Shown: positions 1 to 5,004 of the stretch, in pieces | Layout of the letters: each line of letters opens with the position of its first letter | Position numbering within the stretch: the stretch's first letter is position 1 | NCBI GenBank assembly: GCA_021850745.1 | Contig: JAJZKX010000108.1 | Span: 1-6,515, forward strand | Origin: Thermoplasmata archaeon | Lineage (GTDB): Archaea > Thermoplasmatota > Thermoplasmata > Thermoplasmatales > Thermoplasmataceae | Length of the DNA: 6,515 nucleotides | Direction: 5' to 3' | The notes under the pieces: generated by a model | Told to the model about the DNA's origin: nothing | Seen by the model: only the letters and a program-made list of their open reading frames with translations | Database searches by the model: none | Program-made: the position numbers and the translations under genes

Positions 1-54
1 CAAAAGAAAAAAACTGCGTTTAGCAAATAAGAAATAGGTTTCAGGAATTCAAGA

Positions 55-119
55 GTGCCACTATGATGAATTCAGCCTAGTCTGAAAAGGTGATGAACGA
101 CGGGCAGACTGAGTGGTAT
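55..119 (+). ncRNA. box C/D guide sRNA (double guide, 2'-O-methylation)
   Basis: This is an archaeal box C/D sRNA that should guide fibrillarin-dependent 2'-O-methylation of two RNA sites. Visible in order: box C ATGATGA (63-69), a 12-nt guide (70-81), box D' CTGA (82-85), a 4-nt spacer (86-89), box C' GTGATGA (90-96), a second 12-nt guide (97-108) and box D CTGA (109-112). Bases 55-61 (GTGCCAC) pair with 113-119 (GTGGTAT) through Watson-Crick and G-U pairs, giving the closing stem beside the C/D kink-turn. Two exact 12-nt guides and a short D'-C' spacer are the standard archaeal geometry. By the rule that the base paired to the fifth guide nucleotide before the D box is methylated, the marked bases are a G opposite C77 and a C opposite G104. 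I could not assign the targets. A weak TATA-like AAATAAG near 25-31 may be its promoter. The ends are approximate. Confidence 0.92.
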
Positions 120-128
120 TATTATTTT
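117..128 (+). terminator. possible T-rich terminator after the C/D sRNA
   Basis: A T-rich run (TATTATTATTTT) begins within the 3' arm of the sRNA closing stem. Archaeal RNA polymerase often stops at such runs, so this may end the sRNA transcript before the operon promoter. The call rests on composition and position only. Confidence 0.3.
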
Positions 129-158
129 GCGAGTAGGCGGAGATTGGCCTTTATGGCA

Positions 159-166
159 TATATAAA
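159..166 (+). promoter_or_regulatory. TATA box, likely promoter of the Ehr/Hyf-like operon
   Basis: TATATAAA is a near-ideal archaeal TATA box and the best one in the 5' intergenic region. Transcription normally starts about 25 bases downstream of its centre, here around 187-190. That places a start just before ATG 193 and about 95 bases before the GTG of the first large gene. It lies after the sRNA and on the same strand, so the operon probably has its own promoter. No clear purine-rich BRE element stands out just upstream. Confidence 0.55.
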
Positions 167-192
167 GGAATGAAAACAATAAATACAACATT

Positions 193-297
193 ATGATTTT
201 AGGTCAACATGAGCGGAATGGCGTTTCCGCGCTCATAACAACCGCCAGGTCGAAACTGGCTAATGACGCCTGCAAAATCGTCTGGTGGTTAGAATAG
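193..297 (+). CDS. candidate 34-aa leader small ORF overlapping the hyfC start
   Basis: An ATG lies only a few bases after the predicted transcription start, so it could be read from a nearly leaderless mRNA. It opens a 34-codon frame starting MILGQHERNG and ending in IVWWLE, with a stop at 295-297. The frame runs 13 bases into the HyfC-like gene, whose GTG is at 285, in another frame. The peptide has no motif I recognise and no signal peptide. Its role, if any, may be regulatory: ribosomes reading it would melt the leader structures that can cover the downstream GTG. It has no SD site and could be a chance frame. Confidence 0.35.
   Translation: MILGQHERNGVSALITTARSKLANDACKIVWWLE
209..236 (+). 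other. stem-loop 1 in the operon leader
   Basis: ATGAGCG (209-215) is perfectly complementary to CGCTCAT (230-236). The stem continues with GAA (216-218) pairing TTC (225-227) across a 2-base bulge (228-229), leaving a 6-base loop. The hairpin lies inside the small ORF, between the predicted promoter and the first large gene. It is not followed by a T run, so an intrinsic terminator is unlikely. Confidence 0.55.
240..290 (+). promoter_or_regulatory. mutually exclusive leader helices over the hyfC start codon
   Basis: GCCAG (244-248) can form a local hairpin with CTGGC (256-260), leaving a 7-base loop. The same segment, as AACCGCCAG (240-248), can instead pair with CTGGTGGTT (282-290) over nine base pairs including one G-U. 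That longer helix buries the GTG start codon at 285-287. The two states cannot coexist, so this could be a translational switch affected by reading of the overlapping small ORF. Pairing is seen in the sequence; function is inferred. No known riboswitch class is recognised. Confidence 0.35.
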
Positions 298-1238
298 ACT
301 ATGTAACGTTCACTGAAACGCTCCTGCAGTATTTCTTCGTTGTGGGATTATCACCGCTGTTTGCTGGAATTTTTCACAGAGCAAAGAGCATTGTGGAGTC
401 GAAGAAAGGTCCCAGCATATTCCAGCCCTATTATGATCTCGCAAAGCTCCTCAGAAAGGAGACCCTCAGGCCATCAAATTCTGGCATAATTTTCATTTAT
501 GCCCCATATGTTGCATTTGGGGTTTACTCCCTCATTTCCCTCATAATCCCAGTTCTCATACCTGCCCCAATCTACTTTACGGCCTCGGCTGATTTCCTGG
601 GGGGAGCAATTCTGTTCTCTCTTGCCGCTTTCGTGAAAATGGCTGCTGCCTTTGGAAGCAATAGCAATTATTCAGCCCTGGGCGTGTCTAGAATGCTGTC
701 CTTCAATTTTCTGTCAGAGGGTACTTTAATAACTGTGTTCTTTGCTGTTTCCCTGATTACTGGAACCAACAACCCATACACCACAAACCAGTTCCTGGCA
801 TCCAATTCACTTCAGAATATTTCAATCGTCCACATTTTCTCCACGCTGGCTTTCTTCATGCTGTTCCTGTATGAAACAGGCAGGATTCCACTTGAGAGCG
901 CAGGCCTGCAGGAGCTTGGAATGATAGATGAAGCCGTTAACTACGAATACAGCGGCAAGTTGCTGGCAATAAACAAGTGGAACAGTTACATAAAGCAATA
1001 CCTGCTCGGTTCAGTTCTCCTAAATGTATTCCTCGTCCCATGGGGTCTAAGTTCCTCTTCGCCATGGTTCCTGCTGGATATCCCGGTTATGTTTGCGAAA
1101 TGGCTGCTGCTCATCGGGATAGTGCTTATTGTAGAAACCACTCTGGCAAAGCTCAGGTTATTCAGGGTCCTCGATTACCTTGCCACTGCATTCACATTCT
1201 CAATTCTGTTCCTGATATTCACTGAGGTGATTGCATGA
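285..1238 (+). CDS. hyfC: HyfC/NuoH-like membrane subunit of an Ehr-type complex
   Basis: This 317-residue, multi-spanning membrane protein is the subunit that links the soluble electron-transfer arm to the ion-pumping arm in group 4 hydrogenases and complex I. Family markers are the cytoplasmic loop at about 31-62 (HRAK, KKGPSIFQPYYDLAKLL, LRP), which matches the RRGPxxLQxxxDxxKLL region of HycD/HyfC/NuoH. A second is the acidic loop ETGRIPLESAGLQEL (197-211) followed by EYSGKLLAINKW (221-232). Glutamates 197, 204, 209 and 221 lie in the region of the coupling channel. Length is close to E. coli HycD (about 307). The GTG start is chosen because the frame is closed by a stop at 264-266 and the N-terminus aligns with the family. 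It has no upstream SD, and its start overlaps a small ORF and a potential helix. The stop overlaps the next gene by ATGA. Confidence 0.93.
   Translation: MVRIDYVTFTETLLQYFFVVGLSPLFAGIFHRAKSIVESKKGPSIFQPYYDLAKLLRKETLRPSNSGIIFIYAPYVAFGVYSLISLIIPVLIPAPIYFTASADFLGGAILFSLAAFVKMAAAFGSNSNYSALGVSRMLSFNFLSEGTLITVFFAVSLITGTNNPYTTNQFLASNSLQNISIVHIFSTLAFFMLFLYETGRIPLESAGLQELGMIDEAVNYEYSGKLLAINKWNSYIKQYLLGSVLLNVFLVPWGLSSSSPWFLLDIPVMFAKWLLLIGIVLIVETTLAKLRLFRVLDYLATAFTFSILFLIFTEVIA
1224..1230 (+). promoter_or_regulatory. Shine-Dalgarno site for the hyfE-like gene
   Basis: GAGGTGA is a full match to the archaeal anti-SD and sits 4 bases before ATG 1235. It lies inside the end of the HyfC-like gene and fixes the next start at the ATGA overlap. 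Confidence 0.85.
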
Positions 1239-1882
1239 GCGCAATTGGCGAAGTGCTTCTTTTCCCACTATCAAGCCTAATCCTAATCACCGCATTTTAC
1301 ATGCAGGGCCAGGAGTTCATAAGGCCAATGATCCGGGGGCAGCTGGTCCAGTCAATCCTGCTGGCAGTCATATCCGTGATAATGGGGATTATTACAGATG
1401 ATTCTGATTTCATAATCCTTGCAGTCCTCATTGTTGTCCTTAGGGGTTTCCTCATTACATTCTTCCTGGAGAAAGGGATAAGAAAGGATCAGGTTCACCT
1501 CCACGAGAAGCAAGTCAGTGTTGCTTATCTGTTCATCATAAGCCTGGTGTTTGTGTTAACCGCAGTCCTGATTGTATACTCGGTTGTCTTTTCCAGCATT
1601 AAGACTGAGTCAATCACCGGGAACCAGGGAATCCTGGTATTTCCGCTGGCTCTCTTCTTCCAGGGTCTCTTTCTCATAGCATCCAGGAGGACCACATATG
1701 CCCAGATAATGGGGTACATTGAGGAGGAGAATGCAATAGTCCTCTTTGCAGTATTCCTTCTGCCAATACCGCTTCTCATCGAGGCCAGTGTATTCCTGGA
1801 TGTCCTGGCCCTGGTTGTAATATCATCTGTTGTGGTCGTTGAAAAGTTCACCCATGAAAGGGTGGAGGAGTTGAGGGGATGA
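1235..1882 (+). CDS. hyfE: HyfE-like (NuoK-related) membrane subunit
   Basis: This 215-residue hydrophobic protein has about seven predicted membrane spans and almost the same length as E. coli HyfE (216). Its first half corresponds to the NuoK-like part of the membrane arm, which completes the ion path between HyfC and the antiporter subunits. Matching landmarks are RGQLVQSILLA (34-44) in the second span and the C-terminal AQIMGYIEEENAIVLFAVFL segment (156-175), which corresponds to the QIxGYxxMEN region of HyfE. The EASVFLDVLALVV helix (183-195) follows. Basic loops at about 77-92 and 203-215 face the cytoplasm by the positive-inside rule. Translation is coupled on both sides: ATGA overlaps with HyfC (1235-1238) and HyfF (1879-1882). 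Confidence 0.88.
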   Translation: MSAIGEVLLFPLSSLILITAFYMQGQEFIRPMIRGQLVQSILLAVISVIMGIITDDSDFIILAVLIVVLRGFLITFFLEKGIRKDQVHLHEKQVSVAYLFIISLVFVLTAVLIVYSVVFSSIKTESITGNQGILVFPLALFFQGLFLIASRRTTYAQIMGYIEEENAIVLFAVFLLPIPLLIEASVFLDVLALVVISSVVVVEKFTHERVEELRG

Positions 1883-3225
1883 ATACAGCCTTCATTCTCA
1901 TCATCCTAACGCTTTTGCTGCCAGTGCTGTCATACCTTGGTTACTTGTCCCGGGTACCAAGGCTAGACAATGCCCTCTCCCTGGCAAATGTTGCCATAGC
2001 ACTGTTCCTGTACGAGTTCACTCCTTTTTCCGGGACATTCTATGTCGACTTCACAACATGGGTCTTCATCCTGATGGTAACCTCAGTCCACCTTCTTTCC
2101 CAGGTTTACTCAAAGAGCTATTTCAGGAAACAGGAAATCTGGATCGGGGAGAACCTGTTTAACCTCCTTCTGGCCCTCTTCACCACATCTATGATCTTTT
2201 CCCTCGAGATAAACAACCTTGGCCTGATGTGGGTGGGAATTGAGGCCACAACAATATCCTCAGCACTGCTGCTGATGACTGAAAAGAATGAAACTTCAGC
2301 TGAGGCTACATGGAGATATATAGTCATAGTTTCAGCAGGGGTCACGTTCGCCTTCATCTCCATAATCCTCATTTACTATTCAATCGGGACCCTGGAGATT
2401 TCATCAATCCTTTCCATGAAGGTATTTCCTTCACTCACGCTGAATGTAGCAGTTGCCATAGCCCTCGTTGGCTTTGGGACAAAAGTAGGGGTATTTCCCG
2501 TGCACACATGGCTTCCAGACGCTCATAGTGAAGCCCCATCACCCATAAGTGCCATGTTTTCGGGAGTACTCCTGCCAACTGCATTGTATGTGCTCTACAG
2601 GATCTATGAGATAGACCCCATGAGAGAACTTTTTGTCTGGGCAGCTGTAATATCTGTAATTGCAGCGTCCCTGTTCCTTGGATACCAGACCAGGTACAAG
2701 AGGATGTTTGCCTATTCAACCATGGAAAACATGAACCTGGCCCTTATAGGGCTGGCTGTTGGAGGTGAATATGGACTCTTTGGTGCCCTCCTGCTCCTGC
2801 TTTCGCACAGTTTCGGGAAGGCTGGCGCTTTCTACTCATCAGGTGGCATCCTACGATACACAGGTGCCAAGAAGATTGAGGAAATCCACGGGCTATGGAA
2901 ATCAATGCCAGTCACATCCAGCGCCTTGCTCATGTCTTCCTTCGCAGTAACCGGCACTCCTCCCTTTGGCACATTCTTCGGTGAATTCCTTATTTTCTAT
3001 TCTCTGTTTTCCATCCATTACTATGTTCAGCTGGTTCTGCTGCTTTTCTTTGTGATGGCTGCATTCATATCGGTTAACTACAACGTAACTAGGATGGTGT
3101 TTCTCGGAGTGGCTGAAAAGAAAGGGGAAGAGGACTCTGTCATGTCGGGCCTGGCACTCCTTTCTTCTGCAATACCTCTGCTTATAGGGGTAATTTACGT
3201 GGTGGTGGTTACTGGTGCGCTATAA
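1879..3225 (+). CDS. hyfF: HyfF-like (NuoN/M/L-type) ion antiporter subunit
   Basis: This 448-residue membrane protein belongs to the Mrp-antiporter/NuoLMN family (proton_antipo_M) and is closest to HyfF. It should translocate H+ or Na+ in the membrane arm. The family's charged residues are present: E122 (MWVGIEATT), K202 in GTKVGVFPVHTWLPDAHSEAPSP (200-222 region), K274 (TRYKRMFAYSTMENM), H310 and K314 (LSHSFGKAGAFYSSG), and E369 (TPPFGTFFGEF). The HxWLPDAH and AYSTMEN motifs are textbook, so this channel looks fully functional. A start at ATG 1879 is backed by purine-rich GGTGGAGGAG (1861-1870) and GAGGGG (1873-1878), plus the ATGA overlap. The C-terminus overlaps the next gene by 11 bases. 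Confidence 0.94.
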   Translation: MNTAFILIILTLLLPVLSYLGYLSRVPRLDNALSLANVAIALFLYEFTPFSGTFYVDFTTWVFILMVTSVHLLSQVYSKSYFRKQEIWIGENLFNLLLALFTTSMIFSLEINNLGLMWVGIEATTISSALLLMTEKNETSAEATWRYIVIVSAGVTFAFISIILIYYSIGTLEISSILSMKVFPSLTLNVAVAIALVGFGTKVGVFPVHTWLPDAHSEAPSPISAMFSGVLLPTALYVLYRIYEIDPMRELFVWAAVISVIAASLFLGYQTRYKRMFAYSTMENMNLALIGLAVGGEYGLFGALLLLLSHSFGKAGAFYSSGGILRYTGAKKIEEIHGLWKSMPVTSSALLMSSFAVTGTPPFGTFFGEFLIFYSLFSIHYYVQLVLLLFFVMAAFISVNYNVTRMVFLGVAEKKGEEDSVMSGLALLSSAIPLLIGVIYVVVVTGAL

Positions 3226-4384
3226 ATTTGGAGAACCTTCGGGAAGATACATTGGCCATTGGGGCAAATATCATGTTTACGCAGATAGCATATCAGAAAT
3301 TGCACCCGATGGCTATAACGACTTGCCAGTGCACAAAATGGCCCCGGGAGAGTTCAATTTCCAGTACGGTCCCTCAACCGGCGGCCTGATGGAATCAGTT
3401 GGCATTACCCTCACAACCCCTGGAGAACTGATCAATTCTGTTGCAGTTGATCCAAGCTACAAGGCAAGATCCCTGAAGCTTAAGGGCAAAAGCATTGGAG
3501 AGGCTCTGTTACTGGTTGAGAGGATAAACGGTTTCCATGCGGCAAGCAACTCACTGTCTTTTCTCATGGCTGTTGAGGACGCGCTAGACCTGGAGGTTAC
3601 TGTGGAAGTGCAGAAAGCCAGGATTCTTCAGCTCGAGCTTGAACGCATCAGGAGCAACCTTGAAGTCATAAAGAGGCTATGCGAACCCGCTGGTTTTGGC
3701 GTTCCCGCTAACCAACTGGGCTACCTTCGGGAGAAGGTTTCAAGGATCATTTCAGGAGTTGCAGGGCATCGCTTCTTCTTCGGGGTCAATGCGCCTGGAT
3801 GTTCAAGAGTTTCCAGTTCAGGGATCAATGAAAAGCTCAGCGAAGTCGGCCAGGAGTTCCAAAGACTCTACGCGGGGCTGCTTGAGTCCAAGATATTCCT
3901 AAACAGGCTCCAGAACAATGGGGTTACCAAAGACAGCCTTTTGACAGGCCCTGCTGCAAGGGCCTCCGGCCTGAGGTATGATTCAAGGACAGTGCGGGGG
4001 GAGCTTCCCTACATGGAGACTCCTTTCTATCCAGTAGTCAGGGAAGAGAAAGATTGCTTCGGGAGATTCTGCGTCAGGGGAGAGGAGGTCCTCAACTCAA
4101 TTGACATAATTGCATCGCTGGGGAGCCTGAAGGAAACAGTGAGGACAGAAATACCTAAAGGGAGCGGCGAAGGATGCGCAAGGCTGGAAAGCCCGCAGGG
4201 AGACATATTTTATTATGTCCAGCTGAAAAACGGATCCATAGAGGATCTGTGGCATGTTTCTCCAGGCACCCTGAACATAAGGGCATTCCGGGAGTCCATG
4301 AAGGGCAATATATTCACAGATTTCCACTTCAACTGGGAAAGCTTTGGAATATGGATATCAGAGTTGGGGGTGGTTATTCAATGA
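3215..4384 (+). CDS. hyfG: NuoD/HyfG-like large subunit lacking all Ni-Fe cysteine ligands (Ehr type)
   Basis: This 389-residue protein is homologous to the catalytic large subunit of group 4 [NiFe] hydrogenases and to NuoD. The fold is recognisable from YGPSTGGLMESVGITLTTPGE (51-71), VERINGFHAASNSLSFLMAVEDALDLEV (101-128), the helical KARILQLELERIRSNLEVI stretch (134-152) and the C-terminal FNWESFGIWISELG (372-385). In hydrogenases the second stretch reads RxCGxCxxxH and the C-terminal one DPCxxC. Here the aligned positions are N105, H108, N112 and G378, I379, W380, E383, so no Ni-Fe site can form. The His of the usual GPxHP motif is replaced (S54/T55), and nothing follows the C-terminal motif that could be a maturation tail. 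The NuoC-like domain of E. coli HyfG is absent, with only about 50 residues before the GP motif. GTG 3215 is supported by GGTGGTGG (3201-3208). The family assignment is firm; the reaction is unknown. Confidence 0.9.
   Translation: MRYKFGEPSGRYIGHWGKYHVYADSISEIAPDGYNDLPVHKMAPGEFNFQYGPSTGGLMESVGITLTTPGELINSVAVDPSYKARSLKLKGKSIGEALLLVERINGFHAASNSLSFLMAVEDALDLEVTVEVQKARILQLELERIRSNLEVIKRLCEPAGFGVPANQLGYLREKVSRIISGVAGHRFFFGVNAPGCSRVSSSGINEKLSEVGQEFQRLYAGLLESKIFLNRLQNNGVTKDSLLTGPAARASGLRYDSRTVRGELPYMETPFYPVVREEKDCFGRFCVRGEEVLNSIDIIASLGSLKETVRTEIPKGSGEGCARLESPQGDIFYYVQLKNGSIEDLWHVSPGTLNIRAFRESMKGNIFTDFHFNWESFGIWISELGVVIQ
4366..4373 (+). promoter_or_regulatory. Shine-Dalgarno site fixing the NuoB-like start at 4381
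   Basis: GGGGGTGG lies 7 bases before ATG 4381, which overlaps the large-subunit stop as ATGA. This favours 4381 over in-frame upstream ATGs such as 4174, which lie deep inside the large-subunit gene. Confidence 0.75.
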
Positions 4385-5004
4385 GCAACTTCTGGTTTGG
4401 CGAAGGCATCAGGAAAGGAAAGAAGACGGAAAGATTCCCGTTTGCGCCGCCTGAAGAACCGCCAGAGAGGCCATCCCGAATGGAAGGAAGCGGGGAGCCA
4501 TACTGCCCTACCCAGGCCATAAAGGACGGAAAATGGGATGCAGGAAGATGCATATTCTGCAGGTTCTGTGAACCGGGATACACCCCAACAGGAAAGCAGG
4601 ATATATTCAAGGTGAACAGGACAGAGCCGGTCCTGAAGAAGTCATTTTACATATACAAGCTTGACAGCGGCGCTTGTGGCGCCTGCAATGTTGAGCTGGA
4701 AACAATCTTTGATCCGCAGTATGATGCAAACCGGCTGAACATATTCATAACAAATTCCCCCAGGCATGCGGATGCCATAGTGGTCATGGGAGTACATACC
4801 GATGGGATGAAAGAAGCCCTGAAGAATGCATATGAGGCAATGCCTGAGCCAAAGCTGATCATATCCCTGGGGGCCTGCTCCATTTCCGGTGGAATCATAG
4901 GCGAATCCCCCATTGGGCGTGAAAAATATCATGTGGAGATAGCGGGTTGCCCGCCATCCCCATATACCATACTTGAGGCACTGGCCAGAGCAAGGGGTGA
5001 CTGA
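4381..5004 (+). CDS. hyfI: NuoB/HyfI-like Fe-S small subunit fused to a half ferredoxin domain
   Basis: This 207-residue soluble protein carries electrons to the large subunit. The C-terminal part (about 85-207) is a NuoB/hydrogenase small-subunit domain with an intact N2-type [4Fe-4S] site: C99 and C102 (SGACGACNVE), C166 (SLGACSISGG) and C190 (AGCPPSPYTIL). Before it, C42-P43 and C57xxC60xxC63 (RCIFCRFC) match one cluster of a 2[4Fe-4S] ferredoxin. The ligands of the other cluster are missing: S32, E35 and G38 stand where the first three cysteines would be, and no CP follows C63. The first 35 residues are basic, then proline-rich. A separate HyfH/NuoI subunit may be unnecessary, with this domain accepting electrons directly. 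The frame stays open upstream into 4174, but that part would lie inside the preceding gene in another frame and has no family match. Confidence 0.92.
   Translation: MSNFWFGEGIRKGKKTERFPFAPPEEPPERPSRMEGSGEPYCPTQAIKDGKWDAGRCIFCRFCEPGYTPTGKQDIFKVNRTEPVLKKSFYIYKLDSGACGACNVELETIFDPQYDANRLNIFITNSPRHADAIVVMGVHTDGMKEALKNAYEAMPEPKLIISLGACSISGGIIGESPIGREKYHVEIAGCPPSPYTILEALARARGD
4994..5000 (+). promoter_or_regulatory. Shine-Dalgarno site for the hyfB-like gene
   Basis: GGGGTGA sits 4 bases before ATG 5005, inside the last codons of the NuoB-like gene. It fixes the start of the following gene directly after the TGA stop. Confidence 0.8.

Noticed and set aside
1..14. A-rich run at the left edge as a possible terminator for a minus-strand gene
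   Set aside because: No minus-strand gene lies to its right that it could terminate, so it is more likely ordinary A-rich promoter-region sequence.
1525..1851. 108-codon minus-strand frame opposite the HyfE-like gene
   Set aside because: It is a shadow of a conserved membrane gene, with a low-complexity start and no family resemblance.
2435..2719. 94-codon minus-strand frame opposite the HyfF-like gene
   Set aside because: It covers the most conserved part of HyfF (WLPDAH to AYSTMEN). No independent coding signal was seen.
4174..4380. In-frame 69-codon N-terminal extension of the NuoB-like protein starting at ATG 4174
   Set aside because: It lies entirely within the large-subunit gene in another frame, has no family match, and ATG 4381 has a good SD and an ATGA overlap.
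4642..4932. Two overlapping minus-strand frames opposite the NuoB-like gene
   Set aside because: They mirror the conserved cysteine-cluster region of the real gene and show no motif of their own.
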